64,000 nucleotides of DNA. It comes from Dokdonella_A sp044227025. Its GTDB lineage: Bacteria; Pseudomonadota; Gammaproteobacteria; Xanthomonadales; Rhodanobacteraceae. The notes beneath the pieces are model-generated. The model had not been told where the DNA came from. It worked only from the letters and a program-made list of their open reading frames with translations, and made no database searches. The position numbers and the translations under genes are program-made. The DNA is taken from contig NZ_JBGAFX010000001.1 of the NCBI RefSeq assembly GCF_044227025.1, positions 868,001 to 932,000 of the forward strand, written 5' to 3'. Position 1 is the first letter of the stretch. Each line of letters begins with the position of its first letter. Of the stretch, positions 53,638-64,000 are shown piece by piece.

Positions 53638-55158
53638 TCAATCGTCGCAGCCGTCGGCGAAAATCAGATCGCCGGTGAGTTGCACGGCGGCGAAATACCA
53701 CGCGCCCGCCACGTTGTAGTCGTGGGTGTAGCCGCCGAGCAGAAGTTTCTCGCCGGCGACGAAGGCGAGCGAGGTCGCGCGCGTTTCCGCCGCGGCGCCC
53801 GCGATCGCGACCTGGCCAGCCTGCACGCCGGGCAGGGCGGCGCTGAAGTCGCCGAACGACCCATCGGGTGAACCGTCGTCGCGCAGGCGCAACGCGGCAA
53901 AGCGTGCGTCGTCGGCAAGATCGTTCCAGTAGAACCAGCCGCCGAGGACGACGCGACCATCACGCTGCACGACGATGCCGTTCGACTGCGCGTGGCCGGT
54001 GTAGGCCGGCGGCACCGAGAAGTCGAACATCGCGCGGCCATTGCCGCCGAGGACACTGGTGTCGAGCGGGCCGCTCGGCAGGAAGGCGGCGACGCCCATT
54101 CGGTCGTCGCTGGCGCCGAGCGGCCGCACCGTTCCGCCGACCCACACGCGGCGACGCAGACGATCGTAGGCCACGCTGGTCGGCACGCTCGCCGCCGCGT
54201 TGACCGTGGCCGGATCGAACGACCACGAGACGAAGAACTCGCCGGCGAAGTCCGGCCAGCGCATGACTTCGAGCAAGGCGACCGGACGCAACGGACTGCC
54301 GCCCATCGCGTAGCCCACCGCATAACAGCGGGGGATCTCGTTCGCGGTGCAACCACCGAAGGCGTAGAACTCGTTGTCGAGCGGCGCCCCCGCGGAGAAG
54401 ACGCCGAGGCGGAAATACTGGGTGCCATCGGGATCGGAATAGTTGCCGCCGGGCCGGTAGTCGCCTTCACCATCGAGCACGAACACGGCCCCTCGGCGCA
54501 CGCCGTCGCCGGCGCCGTCGCGCACGCTGCCGGCGATCGCGAGCCAGTCGCGCGGGATGCCGTTGCGATCCTCGCCGGTGCCTACCACCATGCCCCATGC
54601 GCGGTCGTCGGGACCCAGGCTTGCCGAGCGCGGCAGTCGCGCCTGGCCGGCGTTGCCGTAGCCAGCATCGAACGCGCCATTTGCGAGCAGGCGCCAGGCG
54701 CTTGCGTACTGCAGGCCGAGGAAGAAGTCGCTGCCGGCAATGACAATGCGTCCGTCGTCCTGGATGGCCAACGCGTTGGCGCCGAAGTCGTGATTGCAGC
54801 CAGCGTGGATCACCGTTTGTCCCGGCGTCGCCGCATCACCGAAGGAGGCATCGAATGAACCGTCGGCGAGCAGGCGTGAGATGCCGATCGAGGTCGTACT
54901 GCCGCCGCAGAAGAAATCGTAGTCATTGATGGGCCCGGCGAGCACGATACGACCGTCGCGCTGCACGGCGGCTGCGTGCGCGAAGTTTTCCGGTGGATCG
55001 CCGGTCGCCTGTTCGTTCCAGTACAGGTAGCTGCGGCCGAGATAGCCGAACGCGGGGTCGGGCAGTCCGTCCTGTGCGACTGCGTTCGTCGCAACAAGCA
55101 CCATGGCGCACCGTGCAAGGATGCACGCAGGACGAGAAGGGGCAGGATGCATGGGCAT
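53638..55158 (-). CDS. Exported Delta-60 repeat protein ending in IFADGCDD
   Basis: The product has 506 residues from ATG 55158 (a second ATG at 55152), with a signal peptide ending NAVAQ. Repeats of about 60 residues carry pairs such as DGRIVLAG or DGRIVIAG followed by LLADGSFDASFGD, LLANGAFDAGYGNAG or LRDDGSPDGSFGD, the hallmark of Delta-60 repeats; they probably build a beta-propeller-like fold. The chain ends LIFADGCDD, a variant of the shared terminal motif with Cys in place of Phe. It starts one base after the stop of the RCC1-repeat gene, so the two form an operon. Probably surface-exposed. Confidence 0.82.
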   Translation of the reverse strand: MPMHPAPSRPACILARCAMVLVATNAVAQDGLPDPAFGYLGRSYLYWNEQATGDPPENFAHAAAVQRDGRIVLAGPINDYDFFCGGSTTSIGISRLLADGSFDASFGDAATPGQTVIHAGCNHDFGANALAIQDDGRIVIAGSDFFLGLQYASAWRLLANGAFDAGYGNAGQARLPRSASLGPDDRAWGMVVGTGEDRNGIPRDWLAIAGSVRDGAGDGVRRGAVFVLDGEGDYRPGGNYSDPDGTQYFRLGVFSAGAPLDNEFYAFGGCTANEIPRCYAVGYAMGGSPLRPVALLEVMRWPDFAGEFFVSWSFDPATVNAAASVPTSVAYDRLRRRVWVGGTVRPLGASDDRMGVAAFLPSGPLDTSVLGGNGRAMFDFSVPPAYTGHAQSNGIVVQRDGRVVLGGWFYWNDLADDARFAALRLRDDGSPDGSFGDFSAALPGVQAGQVAIAGAAAETRATSLAFVAGEKLLLGGYTHDYNVAGAWYFAAVQLTGDLIFADGCDD

Positions 55159-55159
55159 T

Positions 55160-56374
55160 TCAGTCGAATCCATCGTTGAAGATCGCATCGCCAAAACCGA
55201 TGACGCCGACCGGTGAACTGCTGTCGGCGCCGAGTCCGTCGCCGAGCTGGCCGAGATCGCCGCGGCCCCAGCAGTGGATCGAGCCATCGGCGCCGACGAC
55301 ACAGCTGTGGCTGTCACCGGTGCCGATTGCGACGCCATCGTTCGCGAGTCCGTCCACCGCGACCGGTACATGGCGTTCCAACTGTGTCCCGTCGCCGAGC
55401 TGGCCGCGGTCGTTCCCGCCCCAGCAGAGCGCGGCGCCGTCCAACAGCGCGCAGGCGTGATGACCGCCGGCCGCGATGGCGACGGCGCCGCTGTCGAGAC
55501 TGGCGACGCCGACCGGCGTATTGCTGTTCGATGCGCCATCGTTGCCGAGTTCACCGTTCACATTCGAGCCCCAGCACCACGCGCCGCCATCGGAGATTGC
55601 GCAGGTGTGCCACAAGCCTGCGCTGATCGTCGCGACACCGGTGGACAGGCCGCTCACCGCGACCGGCTTGTGGCGGTCGCCATTGGCGCCGTCGCCGAGC
55701 TGGCCGAGGTTGCCGGCACCCCAGCACCACGCGCCACCGCTGCTGTCGATCGCGCAACTCGTGTCGATGCCGGCGGAAATGTCGGTGGCCGTGCCCGGCA
55801 AGCCGCTGACGTCGGCCGGGAGTGGATGATCCGCGCTCGAGCCGTCGCCGAGCTGGCCGTTCGAATTCGATCCCCAGCACTGCACGCTGCCGCCATCCAT
55901 CAGCGCGCAGGTGTGGAACCCGCCCGCGGCGATTGCGCGCGCAGGTGCGGCGAGACCGGCGACCGCGACTGGCGCATTTGCGTCGAGCGTGCTGCCGTCA
56001 CCGAGCTGGCCGGCGTTGTTGTGGCCCCAGCAGGAGACGGTGCCGTCACTCGCGAGTGCGCAGCTGTGCAGGTAACCGGCGGAGATGGCGACGACGCCGC
56101 GGCCGAGTCCGCTGACCGGCACCGGCAGCGCGCGCAGATTGCCCGAGCTGCCGTCGCCGACCTCGCCATGCAGATTGAGTCCCCAGCACCACACCGCGCC
56201 GGCTGCGTCGAGCGCACAGGTGTGGCCTTGCCCGGCCGCGACCTGCAGCGCGAAGCCGATCGCGTTCGCGTCTGGGCGGGCGCGCGCAGCGCCATCGTTC
56301 GCAGGCCCCGCCGCATGCGCGCCCAGCGCCAGTGCGCAACTGGCGCCGCAGATCAGCAGCAGAACGCGTGTCAT
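55160..56374 (-). CDS. Exported RCC1-repeat protein ending in IFNDGFD
   Basis: The product has 404 residues with a signal peptide (about 1-21, ending GAHA). Seven RCC1-type repeats of about 50 residues each carry a CWG..N..GQLGDG core (WCWGLNLHGEVGDG, SCWGHNNAGQLGDG, QCWGSNSNGQLGDG and so on), enough for a seven-bladed propeller. Each blade also has a CAL or CAI cysteine partner, so disulfides within blades are likely. The chain ends GDAIFNDGFD exactly at the terminus. It is the first gene of an operon with the Delta-60 protein. Confidence 0.87.
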   Translation of the reverse strand: MTRVLLLICGASCALALGAHAAGPANDGAARARPDANAIGFALQVAAGQGHTCALDAAGAVWCWGLNLHGEVGDGSSGNLRALPVPVSGLGRGVVAISAGYLHSCALASDGTVSCWGHNNAGQLGDGSTLDANAPVAVAGLAAPARAIAAGGFHTCALMDGGSVQCWGSNSNGQLGDGSSADHPLPADVSGLPGTATDISAGIDTSCAIDSSGGAWCWGAGNLGQLGDGANGDRHKPVAVSGLSTGVATISAGLWHTCAISDGGAWCWGSNVNGELGNDGASNSNTPVGVASLDSGAVAIAAGGHHACALLDGAALCWGGNDRGQLGDGTQLERHVPVAVDGLANDGVAIGTGDSHSCVVGADGSIHCWGRGDLGQLGDGLGADSSSPVGVIGFGDAIFNDGFD

Positions 56375-56495
56375 CCGCTTCTCCCGTGCGCCTACAATCG
56401 GCGCCGTTGCGGACGACTCTAGGCACGCGCAGGCCGTGCCGGTAGCCGCGCGATCGCGGAATGGTCATGCACAATTGCATAGCGCGCGTGCCGCC

Positions 56496-57395
56496 ATGAG
56501 CGGCATCGACTGGAACGACCTCAAGTATTTCATCGCAGTCGCGCAGCACGGCAGCACGCTGGCGGCCGCGCGCGCGCTCGGCGTCGCGCAGTCGACCGTG
56601 CAACGACGCATCACCGAGCTGGAGCGCTGCGCCGGCCGCCAGCTCGTGCGGCGCCATGCCTCGGGATATCGACTCACCGAGTTCGGCAAGGCGATGCTGG
56701 TGCATGCCGAGCGCGTCGGCAGCGCGGCACAGGCGCTTCAGCAGCACTTGGAATCGTGCGAGCGCGAAGTGTCCGGCGTGGTCCGCGTGACGTGTCCGGA
56801 ACCGGTCGCAGGCCGCATCGCGCAGACCACGCTGCTCGACCGCTTCCACGCACGCCATCCGCGATTGCGCGTAGAGTTCGTCCTCAGCGACCACTACATC
56901 GACCTCATGAAGGGCGAGGCCGACATTGCGTTGCGCTCGGGTGACACCGACGACGGCGAGTTGGTCGGACGCAAGATCGGCGATTCGGTGTGGGCCTTGT
57001 ACGCAAGTCGAGGCTACGTCGACCTGCACGGCGCGCCGGCCGACGTAGCGGCATTGTCGCAGCACGCACTGGTTGGCTTCGACCACACCATGCAGAACCA
57101 TCGTGCAGCAAAATGGCTGGCACAGGTTGCGCCGGACGCACGCTTCGCCGCGCGCAACAACAGCGTCCTGGGCGTGATCGGTTCGGTCAAGGCGGGCATG
57201 GGCATCGCGCCGCTGCCGCTCGCGCTCGGCGATGCAGAGCCGGAACTGGTGCGCGTGCTCGGCCCCGTGCCCGAGCTGACGCGCATCTGGCGCATCCTGA
57301 CACGCGCAGACCTGCGCAAGACGCCGCGCGTCGCCGCGTTCTTCGACTATATCGTGGAGGAGATTGATGCGTTGCGCCCGATCTTCGGCGGGTGA
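56496..57395 (+). CDS. LysR-family transcriptional regulator
   Basis: The product has 299 residues and starts at ATG 56496. The N-terminal winged helix (WNDLKYFIAVAQHGSTLAAA, ALGVAQSTVQRRITELE) is followed by the LysR effector domain (VSGVVRVTCPEPVAG, HPRLRVEFVL, EADIALRSGDTDDGELVGRKIG, SVKAGMGIAPLPLALG). It faces glutaminase convergently and lies upstream of no obvious target; effector unknown. Confidence 0.93.
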   Translation: MSGIDWNDLKYFIAVAQHGSTLAAARALGVAQSTVQRRITELERCAGRQLVRRHASGYRLTEFGKAMLVHAERVGSAAQALQQHLESCEREVSGVVRVTCPEPVAGRIAQTTLLDRFHARHPRLRVEFVLSDHYIDLMKGEADIALRSGDTDDGELVGRKIGDSVWALYASRGYVDLHGAPADVAALSQHALVGFDHTMQNHRAAKWLAQVAPDARFAARNNSVLGVIGSVKAGMGIAPLPLALGDAEPELVRVLGPVPELTRIWRILTRADLRKTPRVAAFFDYIVEEIDALRPIFGG

Positions 57396-57413
57396 GCGGC
57401 CGACCGCGCCGAT

Positions 57414-58352
57414 TCAGTGCCCGCCGGGCGGCGCGGCGAAGATCGAGCTGCCGGTCGCCGCGGCGAAGCGTTCGATCGCGGCCGCAGCGGCGATCGAATT
57501 GCCGTTCGCGTCGAGACCGGGCGCCCACGCGCACACGCACAGCTTGCCCGGCACGATGGCCAGCACGCCGCCGCCGACACCGGTCTTGGTCGGTAGGCCG
57601 ATGCGGAACGCGAAGTCGCCGGCGGCGTCATAGGCGCCGCAGGTCAGCATCAGCGCGTTGATGCGCCGCGCGGCGAGCGGTGCCAGCACTTCGCCGACGC
57701 GCGGTTGCCGGCCGTCCGCAGCGAGAAACAGCGCGGCGCGCGCGAGTTCGCGGCACGACATCGCGATCGCGCATTGCGCGCAGTATGCATCGAGGACTTC
57801 CGCGACATCGCCATGCAGGTTGTCGAAGCCGCGCATGAAGTGTGCGATCGCCGCATTGCGGTCGCTGTGCGCGCGTTCGGACTGCGCCACTTCGGTGTCG
57901 ATGGCGACGCCGGTTTCGCCGAGCAGGCGATGCACGAATTCGAGCACCGCGCGTCCCGGTTGCAGGTAGCGGCTGCACAGCACGTCGGTGACGACCAGTG
58001 CGCCGGCGTTGACGAACGGGTTGCGTGGAATGCCGCGCTCGCGTTCGAGCAGCACGAGCGAGTTGAACGGCGTTCCCGATGGTTCCCGCGCGACCCGTCG
58101 CCACAGTGCATCGCCTTCGCGCTGCAGCGCCAGCGTGAGCGCGAACAGTTTCGACAGGCTCTGGATCGAGAAGCGCGTGTCGCACTCGCCGGCGCCGACG
58201 CACTCGCCGCCGACGGTTGCGACGGCGATGCCGAATTGCGCGCGCGGCACGCGCGCGAGGGCCGGGATGTATTCGGCGACGCCGCCCTCGCCAAGCAGCG
58301 GCTGCACGTCGGCGGCAATCGTGCGGAGCAGGGTGTCGAGGTCGTGCTGCAT
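57414..58352 (-). CDS. glsA: Glutaminase
   Basis: The product has 312 residues from ATG 58352; a TTG four codons upstream is possible. It hydrolyses glutamine to glutamate and ammonia with a serine-dependent beta-lactamase-like fold. The catalytic pair is in FSIQSLSKLF; GIPRNPFVNAGALVV, FMRGFDNLHGDVAEVLDAYCAQCAI and LPTKTGVGGGVLAI are the family segments. Length matches the 300-310 residue bacterial type. Confidence 0.95.
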   Translation of the reverse strand: MQHDLDTLLRTIAADVQPLLGEGGVAEYIPALARVPRAQFGIAVATVGGECVGAGECDTRFSIQSLSKLFALTLALQREGDALWRRVAREPSGTPFNSLVLLERERGIPRNPFVNAGALVVTDVLCSRYLQPGRAVLEFVHRLLGETGVAIDTEVAQSERAHSDRNAAIAHFMRGFDNLHGDVAEVLDAYCAQCAIAMSCRELARAALFLAADGRQPRVGEVLAPLAARRINALMLTCGAYDAAGDFAFRIGLPTKTGVGGGVLAIVPGKLCVCAWAPGLDANGNSIAAAAAIERFAAATGSSIFAAPPGGH

Positions 58353-58427
58353 GGCGTGGCGCAAGCGGGTCCGGCCGCCAAGCCTAAGCGATCGGTGTCG
58401 GCGCGCGAAGCGCCCCCGTACTTCGCC

Positions 58428-59597
58428 TCACGGAGGCAGGTACGACGTTCGCAACGCATCGAGCAGCGGGTCACGCGATCCGGGCGGGTTCGACGCGACG
58501 TGGCCCTGGCCGATGGTCCAGATGATCACGCTGCCGATGCCGTGCGCCTTTGCGTAAGCCCCCTTCTCGGCGACCGATTGCGCGTCGTCGTAGCTGACGA
58601 AATTGCAGCCGGCAGGGCCGATGGCGGCGACGGACGAGAGGTAGGGGACGTGCGCGGCCGCGTCCCACTGGCGGGTGGTCGCGACCGGATATTGCGTCGC
58701 GATCGTCGCGTAGCTCATGGTGCCGTCGCTTGCGGAGATGCTGCCGCCATCCTGGTGCGGAGCGGTCACGCCCTGCCAGCAATAGCCGTAGAACGCGAGG
58801 CCGATGCCGAGCTTCGCCGCCGGCACGCCGGTCGGCAGGAAGCCGAGGCGGAAGCTCACATCGACCGCGGATGGCGTGCTGACCGTCGGCGGATCGGTGT
58901 TGTAGAGCGCCGAGTTGTGCCAGCTCTTCCAGCCGTCCCAGCCCTGCAAAGCGGCGCCGGCCATGTCATAGGTCATCACGTTGATGCGGTCGAACAGTGG
59001 TGCGATCTCGGCCCAGTATGGATCGGGTGTCATGTAGTTCGGATTGAACCAGCCGACCGGTACGGTCAACAGCATCTGCGGACGCGCCGCGCGCAGTGCC
59101 GCGGCGACCGCCTTGAACGGCACCTTGTCGGCGTCATCGAGCGGCTCCCAGTCGAGGTCTATGCCATCGAGGCCGTACTGGTCCATGCGCGCGAGCAGGT
59201 TCGCGACGAAGACTGCCCGATTCGCCGCGCTCGCGGCGTCGCGCCAACCGTCGATTTCACCGGCGCCGCCGACCATCAGGATCGCCTTGCGTCCGGCGGT
59301 GTGCGCGGCGTCGACCGCCGCCTGCGCAAACAGCGGCCCGTTGACGGTGTCGATGTCGAAATCGTTCGAGACACCGCCGCCGGCAAGCGGTGTCACGCGC
59401 CCGACCATGAGGTGGGTGACGGCGTCGAACGGGATGTCCTGTGGCGCGAGCAGGGTGCGCTCGTATCCGACGTAATAGCCCTGCACCCAGCCCGTCGGAT
59501 CGAAGCCGTCACCGAAAATGCGGTCGGCGGCGTGCGCGGCGGGCGCGCCGGTGAGTGCGCAGGCAAGCGGGGCGAGGATCGCGATCGGGCGGCGCAT
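58428..59597 (-). CDS. Exported GH18 glycoside hydrolase with IFGDGFD motif at the mature N-terminus
   Basis: The product has 389 residues with a signal peptide of about 23 residues (ending AAHA). Directly after it comes DRIFGDGFDPTGW (residues 25-37), the motif other exported proteins here carry at the end or in the middle. The GH18 barrel begins at WVQGYYVGYE. The catalytic motif GLDGIDLDWE places the acid at E151, and AILMVGGAG, NVMTYDMAG and IIWTIGQG complete the chitinase-type barrel. It probably acts on chitin or a similar GlcNAc polymer outside the cell. Confidence 0.92.
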   Translation of the reverse strand: MRRPIAILAPLACALTGAPAAHAADRIFGDGFDPTGWVQGYYVGYERTLLAPQDIPFDAVTHLMVGRVTPLAGGGVSNDFDIDTVNGPLFAQAAVDAAHTAGRKAILMVGGAGEIDGWRDAASAANRAVFVANLLARMDQYGLDGIDLDWEPLDDADKVPFKAVAAALRAARPQMLLTVPVGWFNPNYMTPDPYWAEIAPLFDRINVMTYDMAGAALQGWDGWKSWHNSALYNTDPPTVSTPSAVDVSFRLGFLPTGVPAAKLGIGLAFYGYCWQGVTAPHQDGGSISASDGTMSYATIATQYPVATTRQWDAAAHVPYLSSVAAIGPAGCNFVSYDDAQSVAEKGAYAKAHGIGSVIIWTIGQGHVASNPPGSRDPLLDALRTSYLPP

Positions 59598-59791
59598 GGG
59601 TGGTTCCTCCGGGAGTCCTGCACCTTACTACGCGAGATGGCGGCGCGAGCCGACACGTGCCGTGCGCCGGCGCATGGCTGCGCAGCATGCAAGGCGCGCG
59701 CCGGGCGACTAAACTGGACCACCCGCGGCGTCGTCAGGCGCTGCCCGCGGCCACTACGCAGCGCGCCCGCACGCTGCAGACGAGAGTACGC

Positions 59792-62485
<2,694 letters not shown>

Positions 62486-62514
62486 GCGCGTTGCGTCGAC
62501 ACCTTTTCCACCAG

Positions 62515-62536
62515 ACCCTCCCTCGAATGGGAGGGT
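62515..62536. terminator. Hairpin after aceE
   Basis: Eight-base arms ACCCTCCC/GGGAGGGT close a TCGAAT loop, 30 bases after the aceE stop. There is no T-run. It may end aceE transcription or be a short repetitive palindrome. Confidence 0.45.
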
Positions 62537-62629
62537 GTGCAAGGCGCGGGCCGATCGCGCCTGAAGCGCCGCCGAACCATTTTCCGCTCGAGCATTGACC
62601 GCATCGGCGTGCGCTTCGATCATGCGCGG

Positions 62630-64000
62630 ATGCGCCTCCTTCCCCGTTGTTTCCCCGCGCTCGTGCTTTCGCTGGCGAGCGTCGCATGCTTCGCCCAGTC
62701 CCCGGACACCGGCAAGATGCTCGACGACGCGCGCCAGCAGATCGCCGAGGCGCGCAAGGCACTCGACGCCGGCAGTGTCGACGATGCCGCGCTGACCGCG
62801 CTGCGCGAAGGCATGGGTGCGATCGACACCCATGCGAATACGCTGCTCGGCGATCTCGCGCCGCGCTTCGACGCGGTCAGCGCGCGCCTCGCCGAACTTG
62901 GTGCCGCCCCGCCCAAGGGAGGGGAGGCGCGCGACATCGCCGCCCAGCGTGCCGATCTCGAAAAGCAGCGCAGTTCGCTCGATGCGGACATCAAGCGGGC
63001 CAAGCTGCTGATCGTCGACAGCGGTCAGGTCGTCGGCACGATCGCCGAAGCGCGCCGCGCGAATTTCCAGGCGCGCCTGTCGCAACGCACACCCTCGCCG
63101 CTGACGCCGACGTTCTGGCGCGGCCTCGCTGCCAACCTCGATCGCGATCGCGTGGGCGCGGCGACGCTCGTCGCATCGGCGGCCGCCGGCTTCGCAGGTG
63201 CATTCGCGCCAGGCAACCGCGTGCCGACCGTCGTCGGCCTCGTGCTCGGCGTACTGCTGATCCTGCTCGGTCGCTGGTGGGTCGAGCGCGCGCTGCTGCG
63301 CTGGACCGCCGACCGCGTGCCGCAGGGGCGCCTGCGTCGTTCCGCGCTGGCGACCGCGCTGGTTATTGCGACGACCCTGCTGACCGGACTCGGCGCGCAG
63401 GTCATTGTCACCGGTATCGACTGGCGCGGCGTGCTCGATGCCGATGCGCGCGCGCTCGCGCATGCGTTCGTCAATGCGGTGGTGTTCGGCAGCTACATCA
63501 CCGGACTGGGCCGCGCGCTGCTCGCGCCGACGCGTCCTTCGTGGCGCCTGCCTGCCGTCTCCGATGCCGTCGCTCGCCGTCTGCGGCGCTGGCCGCTGCT
63601 GCTCGGCGTGGCGGCGTCTGCGAGCGTGCTGCTCAAGCACTTCAACGAGATCGCCGGTTCGAGCCTGTCGGCGACGATCGCCGCGAGCCTGGTCGTAGCG
63701 GTCCTCTACGCCGCGATCATCGGCTGGGGGCTCGTGCGCGCCGCGCGCACGCGCATTCAGACTGGCAAGGACGACCGTGCGCCGCGGCCGGCACTGATTG
63801 GCCTCGGCATCGCGCTGCTCTGGCTCGGTGTGGTCGTGACGTTCGTCGCCGCGCTCGCCGGCTACGTCGCGCTCGCACACCAGGTCGCGCGGCAGATGAT
63901 CGGCCTCGGCATCGTCGCGGCGACGTTCTATCTCATCGTGCACGTCGTCGAGGACGCATTCGCCGCCGCGCTGTCGTCGCAGGCCGGCTGGGCGCAGCGC
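62630..64000 (+). CDS. DUF3772/MscS-type mechanosensitive channel, 3' end outside the window
   Basis: The frame is open from ATG 62630 to the edge (457 residues seen). A signal peptide (about 1-21, ending ACFA) is followed by a helical periplasmic region with coiled-coil character (EARKALDAGSVDDAALTAL, AAQRADLEKQRSSLDADIKRA). The segment LSQRTPSPLTPTFWRGLAAN is typical of DUF3772, which precedes the channel in MscK/MscM-like proteins. Several transmembrane helices then begin (VVGLVLGVLLILLGRWWVE, SALATALVIATTLL and later ones). The pore-lining MscS domain should lie downstream, beyond the window. Confidence 0.85.
   Translation, partial: MRLLPRCFPALVLSLASVACFAQSPDTGKMLDDARQQIAEARKALDAGSVDDAALTALREGMGAIDTHANTLLGDLAPRFDAVSARLAELGAAPPKGGEARDIAAQRADLEKQRSSLDADIKRAKLLIVDSGQVVGTIAEARRANFQARLSQRTPSPLTPTFWRGLAANLDRDRVGAATLVASAAAGFAGAFAPGNRVPTVVGLVLGVLLILLGRWWVERALLRWTADRVPQGRLRRSALATALVIATTLLTGLGAQVIVTGIDWRGVLDADARALAHAFVNAVVFGSYITGLGRALLAPTRPSWRLPAVSDAVARRLRRWPLLLGVAASASVLLKHFNEIAGSSLSATIAASLVVAVLYAAIIGWGLVRAARTRIQTGKDDRAPRPALIGLGIALLWLGVVVTFVAALAGYVALAHQVARQMIGLGIVAATFYLIVHVVEDAFAAALSSQAGWAQR

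Noticed and set aside
55274..56422. A 382-codon plus-strand frame
   Set aside because: Antisense to the RCC1-repeat gene and periodic because of it.

Overview
The window looks like chromosome of a high-GC gammaproteobacterium in the Xanthomonadales/Lysobacterales, probably near Rhodanobacteraceae such as Dokdonella. This is an inference from gene content: a pyrophosphate-dependent phosphofructokinase beside a proton-pumping pyrophosphatase, a short-lid adenylate kinase beside mpl, the mreBCD-mrdA-rodA order, and many exported proteins carrying a short acidic 'IFxDGFD'-like motif. No rRNA, tRNA, CRISPR array, prophage or intact insertion sequence was seen.

Layout. 1-5530: a cut-off sulfotransferase, a ferritin-like protein, a DUF2333 protein, an ArnT-like glycosyltransferase and soluble pyrophosphatase (ppa). 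5755-11123: a 1577-residue exported protein with nine near-identical 71-residue repeats, then a small membrane protein. 11121-15874: three palindromic repeat units, then a minus-strand operon coding for an exported cupredoxin-like protein, a transmembrane sensor Ser/Thr kinase and an outer-membrane barrel. 16148-19975: a conserved unknown protein, then a run of short genes of unknown function with less GC-rich composition, one with a ClpX-type zinc finger. 20116-25048: hppA, pfp, adk and a membrane protein. 25092-33326: mpl, a Lon-N domain protein, gloA, an Fe-S-type regulator with an exported partner, hemL, thiE, a rubredoxin, a DUF192 protein and a PfkB kinase. 33575-46095: a cell-shape and cell-wall region (mreB, mreC, mreD, mrdA, rodA, mltB, rlpA, a D,D-carboxypeptidase, rsgA) interrupted by two exported unknown proteins. 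46177-59597: exported beta-helix, Delta-60-repeat, RCC1-repeat and GH18 proteins mixed with a QEGLA-motif protein, an M20 peptidase, maeB, a LysR regulator and glutaminase. 59792-64000: aceE and the start of a DUF3772/MscS-type channel that leaves the window.

How the genes fit together. Three themes stand out. Pyrophosphate is handled by three enzymes: PPi-dependent glycolysis, a PPi-driven proton pump and soluble hydrolysis. The elongasome and the enzymes that cut and trim peptidoglycan sit together, next to the wall-recycling ligase mpl upstream. Several large repeat-rich exported proteins, probably surface or secreted, share the IFxDGFD-like motif.

The window also carries several families of short palindromic or heptad repeats. 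Two copies of one family lie inside the reading frames of mpl and mreC without breaking them. The best candidate for an undescribed system is the cupredoxin/sensor-kinase/barrel operon at 11437-15874; its kinase appears to carry a degenerate nucleotide-cyclase-like domain between HAMP and the catalytic domain.
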